From an uncultured Brachyspira sp. (lineage in GTDB: Bacteria; Spirochaetota; Brachyspiria; Brachyspirales; Brachyspiraceae): a DNA stretch of 38,927 nucleotides. This document shows positions 16,082-24,008 of the stretch, piece by piece. Location: NCBI RefSeq assembly GCF_944390595.1, contig NZ_CALXRN010000185.1:1-38927 (forward strand). The letters are read 5' to 3'. Made by a program: the position numbers and the translations under genes. The notes under the pieces are model-generated. The model saw only the letters and a program-made list of their open reading frames with translations, was not told the origin of the DNA and searched no databases. Each line of letters starts with the position of its first letter. Within the stretch, counting starts at the first letter, position 1.

Positions 16082-16957
16082 CTAGTATAAATATTCCTCT
16101 ATTTCTTTTTTTGAACTTTTCCAAATTTTTAATTTTCTTAATGGTCTAACACAATATTTACAAAATGGTATAGGATTTTTCACATATTTAAATATTTCTT
16201 CTTTAGAAGAATTATATATGTTTATATAGTCATTTTCTGTAATATTTAAATTTGTGCCAAAATGATTATTAAAATATTTTATATATGCTGCTTGAGGACA
16301 TACATAAAATTTACCGTATGTTAATTGAAAACATACAGCCTTACATTTTTCAAAACTGTCTTTGATGTCTTGTTTACCTTCTATATCAAAACTGCAACTA
16401 TAACTTTCTTTTACATATCCATCTGCAGATCCTCCATCATAAATATCAAAATGTACCTTATATTTATTGCATAAATCTATAATCTTTTCTATATCTATTT
16501 TTATAGGATATTTAGTAATATTCAAATATACATCGTTTTTATTAAGATTTTCCCAAAAGTCGTTACTTTGTTTATCAAGTAAAATTCCATTAGATAATAC
16601 AATAATACCAGAATATGGAAAATATTTTCTTACTATTGTAATATAATCTTTGCATCTATCATTTAATAAAGGTTCACCACCCATTATACTTATTTGATTA
16701 ACAGCAGAATTCATTACTTTACTTAATTGTTTTATATCTTTTTCAAATACATTAATATCATAGAAGTGTTTATCTGCTATTTGAGAATAATGAGTACAGC
16801 TGTAGCAAGAAAAATTGCAGTGATCTGCTATTTGTACTTCAACTATACCAAGTTTTTCTAATTTTTGCCATTTATTATATACGTAATTTCTAAATTTATT
16901 TCTGAGGTATTTAAATGGAATATACCACGACATATTATGCATTTTTAATATATTCAT
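16082..16957 (-). CDS. Radical SAM protein of a glycan-type locus
   Basis: A 291-aa radical SAM enzyme. Residues 1-30 include MSWYIPFKYLRNKFRN, a basic amphipathic lead-in that also occurs in the neighbouring FkbM protein. The cluster motif is CNFSCYSC (Cys47, Cys51, Cys54) and the SAM-binding motif is MGGEP (92-96). Extra Cys residues follow: CKAVC and YVCPQ around 204-222 and CKYC near 268-271, which could bind an auxiliary cluster in a SPASM-like or twitch-like region. Such proteins occur in capsule and LOS loci, but the substrate is unknown. It is 72 bases downstream of fkbM on the same strand, where TTGACA and TATAAT occur with a short 14-base spacing, so a separate promoter is uncertain. 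Confidence 0.75.
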   Translation of the reverse strand: MNILKMHNMSWYIPFKYLRNKFRNYVYNKWQKLEKLGIVEVQIADHCNFSCYSCTHYSQIADKHFYDINVFEKDIKQLSKVMNSAVNQISIMGGEPLLNDRCKDYITIVRKYFPYSGIIVLSNGILLDKQSNDFWENLNKNDVYLNITKYPIKIDIEKIIDLCNKYKVHFDIYDGGSADGYVKESYSCSFDIEGKQDIKDSFEKCKAVCFQLTYGKFYVCPQAAYIKYFNNHFGTNLNITENDYINIYNSSKEEIFKYVKNPIPFCKYCVRPLRKLKIWKSSKKEIEEYLY

Positions 16958-17029
16958 AAAAAATCCAACTATACAATTAATAGACTTTTATATTATACTA
17001 AATTATTTTTTTGTCAATTTTAAAATATA

Positions 17030-18070
17030 TTAGTAAACTTCTGCTATAAGAACAGTTTCAACAATGGCTGTGGCTTGAGAAGGTTTACCTATTTTAAATT
17101 TATATCCTAAATTCCAACTTTCTATCATAGGTTTTATATCAAAAAAATCACTATAATTATGATATATACTTATTATTAGTATAGGTTTTTGATTTTTAAT
17201 AGTATTTACAGCACCTTTTAAAAAATTCTGTTCAAATCCTTCTAAATCTGTTTTTATTAATCCTACTTCAATATTATTTTCTTCAACAAAAGAATCTAAG
17301 GTTATTGTTTCAATTTTTTCTTCTGTTAAATTATCATCTATATATTCTCTTTTTTCTTCTAGTTCTATACATGCGTCTGCTAAACCATCATTTTTAAAAT
17401 AAATATACATATCTTTATTTTCATCACCTAATGCTTTTTTTATAGGTATAATATTATTTACATCATTTAATTTTATTGTTTTATTCATTAAATCAATATT
17501 CTTTTGAAATGGTTCAAAACTATATACATTTTTATTTGTATAACTAGAAAATAATAATGCTGTATCACCAATATACCCACCAGCATCTATAATATTTTTA
17601 TTTTTTAAATATTTTAAATTATTTATTTTATCCATAGAATATTTATAATAAAATGTAGAAGCTGAAAATCCATTTATTGGAAGCAAATATTGATTATATA
17701 TAAAACATTCATCATTTATTTTTTTTATTTGAGGTTTAAATTCTACAAATTGCTTATCCTCTTCTATTAGTTCTTCTTCAGTGAATGATACAGGATCATC
17801 TATATTGTCATAAAAATATACTTTATTAAAAATCATATTAAATATAATTTTGGAACTTTCATCATCTAAACCTTTAACTAGTTTAGCATACTTAGTTATA
17901 AAATTATTATCATTTTTTATAGACTCTCTAAAATGTTTTATCATCCATTTATCACCAGGTATGACTTCAAATGTTGGTTTTGTAATAGTTTTTAGTAATT
18001 CTCTTACATCATTTCTAAGTTGTTTAAAAGGTATATAATATACTATTCTGTCTATTGTTTTTAAATCCAT
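17030..18070 (-). CDS. FkbM family methyltransferase
   Basis: A SAM-dependent methyltransferase of the FkbM family, which O-methylates sugars or related hydroxyls. Residues 1-30 hold IVYYIPFKQLRNDVREL. A region of about 110 residues with no clear family follows. Motif I is NIIDAGGYIGDT (159-170), VYSFEP (182-187) is the acidic SAM-ribose strand, and LIKTDLEGFEQNFLKGA (about 267-283) is the conserved FkbM block. AGGTGA lies just upstream of the ATG. A perfect 12-copy CTTGA tract is in the 5' leader, so expression may vary with tract length. It probably modifies surface glycan. Confidence 0.85.
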   Translation of the reverse strand: MDLKTIDRIVYYIPFKQLRNDVRELLKTITKPTFEVIPGDKWMIKHFRESIKNDNNFITKYAKLVKGLDDESSKIIFNMIFNKVYFYDNIDDPVSFTEEELIEEDKQFVEFKPQIKKINDECFIYNQYLLPINGFSASTFYYKYSMDKINNLKYLKNKNIIDAGGYIGDTALLFSSYTNKNVYSFEPFQKNIDLMNKTIKLNDVNNIIPIKKALGDENKDMYIYFKNDGLADACIELEEKREYIDDNLTEEKIETITLDSFVEENNIEVGLIKTDLEGFEQNFLKGAVNTIKNQKPILIISIYHNYSDFFDIKPMIESWNLGYKFKIGKPSQATAIVETVLIAEVY

Positions 18071-18074
18071 ATTT

Positions 18075-18260
18075 TCACCTATTTATAAAAATGCAAAATA
18101 AATTATCCCTATTAAAGAAAATAGGTAAATGTAAAAAGTCTTTTTGGAGATCAGACTTGACTTGACTTGACTTGACTTGACTTGACTTGACTTGACTTGA
18201 CTTGACTTGACTTGAGATTAAGTCAAAATTAATATTGAAATAGTAAGTATAATTATTCAT
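18075..18260 (-). other. Leader ORF through the pentanucleotide repeat (61 codons)
   Basis: With 12 repeats the - strand frame encodes four SSQVK units. It stops at TGA (18077-18075), the TGA being part of the AGGTGA ribosome site of fkbM and only four bases from its ATG. The other two frames also stop here (TAA 18085-18083, TAG 18081-18079). It has no ribosome site of its own and its ATG lies about at the predicted transcription start, so it is either leaderless or untranslated. Confidence 0.3.
18156..18215. repeat. Perfect simple sequence repeat (CTTGA)12
   Basis: Twelve exact tandem copies of CTTGA (TCAAG on the - strand), 60 bases, in the 5' leader of fkbM, about 86 bases before its ATG. 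Being a five-base unit, each gain or loss shifts any reading frame through it. Such tracts are classic slipped-strand contingency loci. Confidence 0.95.
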
Positions 18261-18268
18261 AGGAAGAT

Positions 18269-18296
18269 ATTATATTATATTTTAGATATAATGCAA
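18269..18296 (-). promoter_or_regulatory. Promoter upstream of the repeat and fkbM
   Basis: On the - strand TTGCAT (18296-18291), 16 bases, TATAAT (18274-18269). The transcript would start near 18262 and carry the whole CTTGA tract in its roughly 190-base leader. Confidence 0.6.
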
Positions 18297-18307
18297 GTTT
18301 ACTATAC

Positions 18308-18336
18308 TTGAAAAAAATATTACTTATATTTATACT
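18308..18336 (+). promoter_or_regulatory. Promoter of the YcxB-like gene
   Basis: TTGAAA (18308-18313), 17 bases, TATACT (18331-18336). The leader to the ATG at 18365 is about 22 bases and contains TTGGAG. Confidence 0.6.
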
Positions 18337-18364
18337 AAAAAACAATATAAATATTGGAGTATAA

Positions 18365-18883
18365 ATGAAAAGAGAGTATAAGTATAAATTGTCAGAAGAT
18401 GACTTTATAGATTTTCAGCTTTATTATTTAAAAATGAACTCGAAAATGACTAAATCTGTAAAAAGAACTATTATAATATTAATATCCCTTTATGTTGTTA
18501 TTTTTGCAGCAATGGCAATTTATTTTAGAAGCAATGCTTTTTTAATATTGATAATAGCTGTTTTAGTATCCGCATTTTCAATATTACAAATATTTACATA
18601 TAGAAAACGTCTTGAAAAAAAAATCGTTAAGAAAGTAAAAGAGTATGTAAGGTCAGGTAAATTGGATAAAGTTTTAGGAGATAAAGAGCTTGAAGTTTAT
18701 GATGATAGAGTAGTATTTCATGAGGATAGAGGAACAAGTTCTTTCAATAAAGAAGATATAAAAAATATAGAAAATAGCGATAAGTCAGTTTTTCTTTATG
18801 TTGATGATATGTCAGCGATTATTGTTCCAAAGCATTATTTAACAGGGGAAGATGTAGATTTCTTATTGTCTTATAAAAATTAA
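18365..18883 (+). CDS. YcxB-like membrane protein
   Basis: A 172-aa protein with the layout of the YcxB-like family: an N-terminal segment with LSEDDFIDFQLYYLKM, two adjacent membrane helices (about 32-53 and 56-76), and a cytosolic C-terminal domain of beta strands (KELEVYDDRVVFHEDRG, then DDMSAIIVPKHYL). The function of the family is unknown; the C-terminal part resembles a small PH-like fold. TTGGAG precedes the ATG. It is monocistronic, with its own promoter and a shared terminator with convergent clpX. Confidence 0.7.
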   Translation: MKREYKYKLSEDDFIDFQLYYLKMNSKMTKSVKRTIIILISLYVVIFAAMAIYFRSNAFLILIIAVLVSAFSILQIFTYRKRLEKKIVKKVKEYVRSGKLDKVLGDKELEVYDDRVVFHEDRGTSSFNKEDIKNIENSDKSVFLYVDDMSAIIVPKHYLTGEDVDFLLSYKN

Positions 18884-18890
18884 TAACATA

Positions 18891-18920
18891 AAAAAAGAGC
18901 AGGTTATCCTGCTCTTTTTT
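18891..18920. terminator. Strong bidirectional terminator between the YcxB-like gene and clpX
   Basis: A perfect 13-bp stem with tetraloop: core GAGCAGG, TTAT, CCTGCTC, flanked by A6 and T6, so a U-run exists in both directions. Confidence 0.9.
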
Positions 18921-18925
18921 ATATT

Positions 18926-20164
18926 TTATTCTTCTGTTATTGAAAGTTTTGAGCAAACATAATCTTTGTTTAATTCAAATACTTTTTTCTCTTTATCATC
19001 TGAAGGCATATCATACATAGCATCAAGCATAACACGTTCAAACAAAGCTCTCAAACCTCTTGCCCCTGTATGCTCTTCCATAGTTTTTTTCACTATTGAT
19101 TTTAATGCTTCATCATCAATTTTTAATTCTATATTATCATAAGAAAATAATTTCTGATACTGTTTAGTTAAAGCATTCTTAGGTTCTTTTAATATTTTTA
19201 AAAGCTCTTCTTCTTTAAGCTCCTCTAAAGTAGCTATTACAGGAAGTCTTCCTATAAGTTCAGGTATAAGTCCATATTTAACTAAATCCTCAGTAGAAAT
19301 ATTTTTCATTATTTCATCATAATTAAGATTATCCATAGAATTAACTTCAGCAGCAAAACCTAATCCCTTTTTAGAAGTTCTTTCAGCAATAGATTTTTCT
19401 ATATCAATGAAAGCACCGCCGCATATAAATAGAATATTAGATGTATCTATATGCAAATTATCCTGATGCGGATGTTTTCTTCCGCCATGAGGAGGAACTG
19501 TTGCAATAGTACCTTCTACTATTTTTAATAATGCCTGCTGTACTCCTTCTCCAGATACGTCTCTTGTTATAGAGCGTGATTCACTTTTGCGTGAAATTTT
19601 ATCTATTTCATCGATATATATAATACCTTTTTCAGCAAGTTTAATATCACCATCAGCATTCTGTATTAGTCTAAGAAGTATATTCTCAACATCATCTCCA
19701 ACATAACCAGCTTCTGTTACAGTAGTGGCATCAGCAATAGCAAAAGGAACATTTAATGCCTTAGCTAAAGTGCGTGCTAATAATGTTTTACCGCTTCCAG
19801 TAGGACCTATTAAAAGCACATTTGATTTTTCTATTTCAACTTCATTTTTATCTTCTGTATTTTGAGTTATTCTTTTATAATGATTATAAACAGAAACAGA
19901 TAAAACTTTTTTGGCATAATCCTGTCCTATAACATATTCATCAAGCAATGCCTTTATTTTTTTAGGAGGAAGTACAGTTATTTCATGTTCCTTTGATTTA
20001 GACTTCATTTTGTTTTGCGAATGCATATTAAAATAATCATTAGCTATTGCAGAACAATCTGAGCATAAATATCCTTCATTTCCTTCTATATATCTGTTTA
20101 ATTCTTTTAATTCTCTTCCGCATAAAGAACAAACTTCTTTTTTATCGCTATTTTTTTTAGACAT
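18926..20164 (-). CDS. clpX: ATP-dependent Clp protease ATP-binding subunit ClpX
   Basis: AAA+ unfoldase that feeds substrates to ClpP. The N-terminal zinc-binding domain has Cys12, Cys15, Cys34 and Cys37. Walker A is GPTGSGKT (120-127) and Walker B IIYIDEID (181-188). GYVGDDVE (153-160) is the pore loop 1 region, GGRKHPH (227-233) the RKH loop. The ClpP-binding IGF loop reads LGF (268-270). Length (412 aa) is normal. GGAGA lies just before the ATG. It is downstream of clpP but separated by a strong terminator hairpin, so it may have its own promoter; I could not find a well-spaced one in the 147-base gap. Confidence 0.97.
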   Translation of the reverse strand: MSKKNSDKKEVCSLCGRELKELNRYIEGNEGYLCSDCSAIANDYFNMHSQNKMKSKSKEHEITVLPPKKIKALLDEYVIGQDYAKKVLSVSVYNHYKRITQNTEDKNEVEIEKSNVLLIGPTGSGKTLLARTLAKALNVPFAIADATTVTEAGYVGDDVENILLRLIQNADGDIKLAEKGIIYIDEIDKISRKSESRSITRDVSGEGVQQALLKIVEGTIATVPPHGGRKHPHQDNLHIDTSNILFICGGAFIDIEKSIAERTSKKGLGFAAEVNSMDNLNYDEIMKNISTEDLVKYGLIPELIGRLPVIATLEELKEEELLKILKEPKNALTKQYQKLFSYDNIELKIDDEALKSIVKKTMEEHTGARGLRALFERVMLDAMYDMPSDDKEKKVFELNKDYVCSKLSITEE

Positions 20165-20263
20165 ATTTCTCCATATAAAAAACTATAATTAAGTTTATAT
20201 ATTTTATATCAAAATAAAAGTATTTCAATAATAAAAAAAAATAAAAAGTTATATTTATAAAAA

Positions 20264-20291
20264 AATAAGGGGCTTTAATAAGCCCCTTATT
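20264..20291 (-). terminator. Terminator between clpP and clpX
   Basis: A perfect 12-bp stem (AATAAGGGGCTT, loop TAAT, complement) followed on the - strand by a run of T residues. It lies 21 bases past the clpP stop, on the clpX side, so it should end or thin out tig-clpP transcripts before clpX. Confidence 0.85.
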
Positions 20292-20311
20292 AATTAATAT
20301 TCAATTTTATA

Positions 20312-20911
20312 TTATGATTCTCTGCTTGAGAAAACTTTATCTATTATACCGTAATCTTTTGCCTCTTCAGCACTCATAAAGTAATCTCTGTCCATATCAG
20401 CTTCAAGTTTTTTAATATCCTGTCCTGTATGATTAGCCATAATATTATTAAGGATGCTTTTTAAACGTATAGTTTCTCTTAATTGTATTTCCATGTCAGT
20501 AACCATACCTCTGGAACCGCCGGATGGCTGGTGTATCATTATTCTTGAATTTGCAGTAGCAAATCTTTTACCTTTAGCACCTCCTGCCAAAAGCAATGCA
20601 CCGGCAGAAGCAGCCTGTCCTACACATAAAGTAGCAACATCAGGCTTAACATACTGCATAGTATCATACATACCTAAAGCAGCAGTAACAACTCCTCCAG
20701 GACTATTTATATATAATGATATATCTTTTTCAGGATCAGCTGATTCTAGAAATAAAAGCTGTGCTATAACTACATTAGCAACATCATCATTTATTTCTCC
20801 GCCTAGAAATATAATTCTATCTTTTAAAAGTCTAGAATATATATCATAAGAACGTTCACCTCTGCTTGTTTGCTCTATAACATAAGGTATAGTCATGTAA
20901 TTTCTCTCCAT
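20312..20911 (-). CDS. clpP: ATP-dependent Clp protease proteolytic subunit
   Basis: Serine protease that forms the double-ring degradation chamber with ClpX. The catalytic triad is visible: Ser102 in [11 protein letters not shown], His127 in MIHQPSGG, and an Asp at about 172 in the EADMDRDYF stretch. The N terminus ([15 protein letters not shown]) is typical, with a short propeptide. 199 aa is the usual length. It begins 28 bases after the trigger factor stop, so it is cotranscribed with it. Confidence 0.97.
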   Translation of the reverse strand: MERNYMTIPYVIEQTSRGERSYDIYSRLLKDRIIFLGGEINDDVANVVIAQLLFLESADPEKDISLYINSPGGVVTAALGMYDTMQYVKPDVATLCVGQAASAGALLLAGGAKGKRFATANSRIMIHQPSGGSRGMVTDMEIQLRETIRLKSILNNIMANHTGQDIKKLEADMDRDYFMSAEEAKDYGIIDKVFSSRES

Positions 20912-20939
20912 CTTTTATATTAACCTCTTATTTTATAAA

Positions 20940-22250
20940 TTAATATCCGCCCCAAATATCGCTTTCTTCCGGTTTGAATTTACCAGTATCTTTTTCAGCA
21001 ACATTTACATGTTCTTTAACATAATCTAAAATAGCTTCAGAAGTAGCTCTGTTTTGTGCATCTCTCATTATGTAGTTTATAATGTTCTGCTGTTCTTCTT
21101 TAGGAAGTTTAGAAAGTCCCATATAGCTTTGATACTGATACATTCTATTAGCATATTCTTTTGCTTTTTCTTCATTTACTGTAATAGAATCTTTATATGT
21201 TTCAGCCAATTTAGCCATAATCATATCAAAAGTTATTTGTTTTCTAACATTTTCTTCATACTCTTTTTTTATGTCTTCATCTGTTTTAGCAACAGAAATT
21301 AAGAAATCAGTTTTACTCATTCCTCTGCTTGACATAGATCTTTCAAATTCATTTAATGATATTTCTAATTGCTCTTCATAATAACCTTTAGGAAGAGTCA
21401 TATTAACTAATTCTATTAATTTGTTAAATAATGTATCATTTATAAGTTCGCTGTTAGCTCTGTCTTCAGCTCTCTTTATTAAATGTTCTTTTAAAGATTC
21501 TTTAACTTTTTGTCTGTCTTCTTCTTTGGAATCATCTTTCATATCTGGTTTTTCTACTTTTACTATATTCATTATTAAAGTAGCTTCTCTTCCATCAACA
21601 TAAGTTTTAAGAAGTTTTTTATCATCTTTTTTAACGCCTATAGAATTTTTAGCAAATATGCTTTCATTTTCATCATTGCTTGCAACTACAGTAAGTTCTT
21701 TATCATATTTTTTATTCATATCGTCATCAAATTCTATTTTTACGTTAACTCTGTCTCCTATTTCTGATTTTAATTCGCTTTCTTCAAAATGAGAAAATCT
21801 ATGAAGAGAAAGTTTATAAGCTGCTTCAACAACGCTGTCATCAACTGTGTATTTATTTTTTTCTACATTTATAGAAGCCAAATCAGGCAAATTAAATTCA
21901 GGTATAGGATAATATTCATAAGTAAGATGAAGTCCGTCCTCTTTATTTTCTAAATTAAGCAATTTAGGAGTACCTAAAGCCTTAACATTTTTTTCATCAT
22001 GATAAGTATTCCAAGCATCATCTATTAAAACTTCATTAGTAGCACCTTCTAAAGCTTCTCTGTATCTTGAAAGTATAATATTATTAGGAGCATGTCCTAC
22101 TCTAAAGCCTTTAACATTAACTCTAGGTTTATAATATTCAATTTGTTTTTCTAGTTCTTTTTTGTAAGCATCTTTTGAAATTGTTAGTTTGAGTGTAACT
22201 AAATCTTTTTCATCTGTTGAAGTTTCGAAATTTAAATCTTTAATATCCAT
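20940..22250 (-). CDS. tig: Trigger factor, ribosome-associated chaperone
   Basis: Binds nascent chains at the ribosome exit. The N-terminal domain (residues 1-120) includes the ribosome-docking loop VKGFRVGHAP, where the usual GFRxGKxP has His in place of Lys. The middle domain (about 150-235) corresponds to the FKBP-type prolyl isomerase but is weakly conserved (GDRVNVKIEFDDD onward), so isomerase activity is doubtful. The C-terminal helical arms (about 240-420) complete a 436-aa protein of normal size. Heads the conserved order tig-clpP-clpX. Only about 25 bases lie between the upstream tRNA terminator and its ATG. Confidence 0.93.
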   Translation of the reverse strand: MDIKDLNFETSTDEKDLVTLKLTISKDAYKKELEKQIEYYKPRVNVKGFRVGHAPNNIILSRYREALEGATNEVLIDDAWNTYHDEKNVKALGTPKLLNLENKEDGLHLTYEYYPIPEFNLPDLASINVEKNKYTVDDSVVEAAYKLSLHRFSHFEESELKSEIGDRVNVKIEFDDDMNKKYDKELTVVASNDENESIFAKNSIGVKKDDKKLLKTYVDGREATLIMNIVKVEKPDMKDDSKEEDRQKVKESLKEHLIKRAEDRANSELINDTLFNKLIELVNMTLPKGYYEEQLEISLNEFERSMSSRGMSKTDFLISVAKTDEDIKKEYEENVRKQITFDMIMAKLAETYKDSITVNEEKAKEYANRMYQYQSYMGLSKLPKEEQQNIINYIMRDAQNRATSEAILDYVKEHVNVAEKDTGKFKPEESDIWGGY

Positions 22251-22277
22251 ATTTAAAAAACCTTTAAAAAATAATAA

Positions 22278-22308
22278 AAAAATACCCCAACAGAGAAATC
22301 TATTGGGG
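22278..22308 (-). terminator. Terminator after tRNA-Gly
   Basis: On the - strand CCCCAATAGA, loop TTTC, TCTGTTGGGG form a 10-bp stem with one T-G pair, followed by a run of T residues. It ends the tRNA transcript just before tig. Confidence 0.8.
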
Positions 22309-22318
22309 ATTTAATATG

Positions 22319-22391
22319 AGCGGGAAACGGGACTCGAACCCGCGACAGTCTGCATGGCAAGCAGAAACTCTACCAACTGAGTTATTCCCGC
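22319..22391 (-). tRNA. tRNA-Gly (anticodon GCC)
   Basis: A complete 73-base cloverleaf on the - strand: acceptor stem GCGGGAA/TTCCCGC, D arm ACTC-GAGT, anticodon stem TCTGC/GCAGA with loop TTGCCAT (anticodon GCC), T arm with TTCGAGT, and discriminator U as usual for bacterial tRNA-Gly. The 3' CCA is not encoded and must be added by CCA-transferase. Confidence 0.97.
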
Positions 22392-22406
22392 ATAGACATG
22401 TCAAAT

Positions 22407-22435
22407 AATATAACATAATGAAACAAAAATGTCAA
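22407..22435 (-). promoter_or_regulatory. Promoter of tRNA-Gly
   Basis: On the - strand TTGACA (22435-22430), 17 bases, TATATT (22412-22407), about 15 bases before the tRNA 5' end. It sits directly after the stop codon of the HAD gene. Confidence 0.75.
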
Positions 22436-22438
22436 TAC

Positions 22439-23245
22439 TTAAATTAATAAAAAATCCTCTAAAAATTTTCCGACACCGTTTTTATCGTTGCTTAAGCATA
22501 TATAATCTGCTTTGTTTTTTAATTCATCTTCTGCATTTGAAACAGCAACACCGATTCCGGCAAATTCAATCATTTTTATATCATTATAATTATCTCCAAA
22601 AGCTATTATCTCATCTCTTTTTATGCCTTTTTTATCGCATAACCACTTTAAGGCACTTCCTTTATTTATTCCGTTAGCAAGTATTTCCAAAAAATTTGTA
22701 TGTGAAAATGATGTATCAGCATTAATATTATTATTTATATCTTTTTGTATCTTTTCAAGTATATCTCTGTCTCCTATAAAAAGCATTTTGCTGAATTCAA
22801 AATTTTCTATATTGTTTAATCCTATCAAAGTATCAGAGATATTTTCTTTTTGTGCATATCTTCTAAAATAAAAATCTTCTTCAGATACTATATATTTATT
22901 TCCGCTGTAAACATGTAAGTATATGTCTTTGCTTTTATATTTATTATAAATATCTATTATATTCATTGCTGTGTCTTTATCTATAGGCTTATTATAAATA
23001 AAATTACCGTCATTATCAGCAACTACAGCACCATTGAATACTATAGAATGATTATTATTATTTAAAATATTTTTATAGCGTATCATCCCATTAAGAGGTC
23101 TTCCTGTAGAAAGTATTACTTCTATTCCTCTATTCATTAAATTTTGTAAAACTTTTTTATTGTAATCACTTATTTCGCTATAATCGTTTAATAAAGTGCC
23201 GTCTAAATCAGTTGCAACAAGTTTTATATTTCTTATATTATCCAT
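22439..23245 (-). CDS. Cof-type HAD-IIB phosphatase
   Basis: A 268-aa haloacid dehalogenase-superfamily phosphatase of the Cof/YidA type, acting on small phosphorylated metabolites (sugar or nucleotide-type phosphates). Motif I is DLDGTLL (about 13-19) with the nucleophile Asp, motif II STGRP, a lysine in the NKGSALKWL block is motif III, and motif IV is FGDNYNDIKMI. The cap domain (about 85-185) is of the C2B type. No ribosome site is visible before the ATG and a TAATAT -10-like element is only seven bases upstream, so translation may be leaderless. Substrate unknown. Confidence 0.88.
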   Translation of the reverse strand: MDNIRNIKLVATDLDGTLLNDYSEISDYNKKVLQNLMNRGIEVILSTGRPLNGMIRYKNILNNNNHSIVFNGAVVADNDGNFIYNKPIDKDTAMNIIDIYNKYKSKDIYLHVYSGNKYIVSEEDFYFRRYAQKENISDTLIGLNNIENFEFSKMLFIGDRDILEKIQKDINNNINADTSFSHTNFLEILANGINKGSALKWLCDKKGIKRDEIIAFGDNYNDIKMIEFAGIGVAVSNAEDELKNKADYICLSNDKNGVGKFLEDFLLI

Positions 23246-23353
23246 AAATAATATATTAGCATAAAAAAACTCAAAAACAAGTGAATTTCAAAATAAAATT
23301 AAACTATTAAAAGGGTAATTATATTGATAAAGTAATAAAGTTTAAAATATACT

Positions 23354-23785
23354 TTATTTAATGTATTTAATCATAACTATTTTGCTGCCGTTATTTTCAA
23401 AATAGAAATCATCAGAATAAAGCGATATTAAAAAAATACCTCTTCCGCTGTCTTTATATATGTTTTCCTGAGATTCAGTTAATCCTATCATAGCCATTAT
23501 ATAATCGAATCCGTTTCCTTCATCTTCTATAATAACTTCAACATAATCATTAATTATATTAAATTCTATATTAACTTTTTTATTTAAATCATTTCCGTTT
23601 CCATGAACTATAGCATTAGTTAAAGCCTCTTCAAAAGCTATTTGAAAGGCATCGCATTCTTTTATTCCATTATTCCTTAAAAACATTAAAAACTCATTAG
23701 AAAGCTTTGGTATATAAGATTTATCACTAGGTATTTTCATGGATAAAGTCATTTCTTTTGTTAAATCTTTTACGCACATATTCAC
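23354..23785 (-). CDS. Anti-sigma-type ATP-binding protein (RsbW/SpoIIAB-like HATPase)
   Basis: A 143-aa GHKL-fold protein. The N box is FEEALTNAIVHGN, the G1 box IIEDEGNGFD, and the G2 box DSGRGIFLIS. This set without a histidine-kinase phosphoacceptor domain fits the serine kinase/anti-sigma class that works in partner switching with STAS proteins. No STAS or sigma gene is next to it, so the partner is elsewhere. The start is a GTG at 23785, or the ATG two codons later; neither has a clear ribosome site. Its promoter (23841-23868) is near consensus and carries an operator-like palindrome. Confidence 0.8.
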   Translation of the reverse strand: MNMCVKDLTKEMTLSMKIPSDKSYIPKLSNEFLMFLRNNGIKECDAFQIAFEEALTNAIVHGNGNDLNKKVNIEFNIINDYVEVIIEDEGNGFDYIMAMIGLTESQENIYKDSGRGIFLISLYSDDFYFENNGSKIVMIKYIK

Positions 23786-23831
23786 TATTATTTCATCTCA
23801 ATTCTATTATATTACTATATTCAGTTATTCT

Positions 23832-23850
23832 ATTACTATATAGTATAGTA
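23832..23850. promoter_or_regulatory. Palindromic operator candidate over the -10 of the HATPase gene
   Basis: Arms TTACTATA and TATAGTAA are exact complements with a TAG spacer, and the site covers the -10 at 23841-23846. The decamer ATTACTATAT occurs twice, at 23811-23820 and 23831-23840, exactly 20 bases apart, on the same DNA face. Confidence 0.5.
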
Positions 23851-23868
23851 AAATAAGACTCATTGTCA
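23841..23868 (-). promoter_or_regulatory. Promoter of the anti-sigma-type ATPase gene
   Basis: On the - strand TTGACA (23868-23863), 16 bases, TATACT (23846-23841). The leader is about 50 bases. Confidence 0.7.
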
Positions 23869-23950
23869 AGTTTTTTTATATTTATAATATTCTTTTTTGT
23901 TCTTTTGTAAAACATTAACTACTTATGTTGTAATATTTATCAAAATAATA

Positions 23951-23979
23951 TTGACAATAATTAATAATATGAATACAAT
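23951..23979 (+). promoter_or_regulatory. Promoter of the DegT-family gene
   Basis: TTGACA (23951-23956), 17 bases, TACAAT (23974-23979), then a leader of about 22 bases with AAGGA. Confidence 0.65.
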
Positions 23980-24008
23980 TAAACATAATTATTTTTTAAG
24001 GATATTTT

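Noticed and set aside
18156-18215. CRISPR-like repeat array
   Set aside because: Units are five bases with no spacers and no cas genes; it is a simple sequence repeat.
18075-18260. 61-codon ORF with SSQVK repeats as a protein gene
   Set aside because: Its repeats are simply the CTTGA tract read in frame, it has no ribosome site, and its ATG coincides with the predicted transcript start. Kept only as a possible leader.
16082-18260. Horizontally acquired island or insertion element
   Set aside because: No integrase, transposase, flanking repeats or tRNA junction, and base use looks like the rest of the window.
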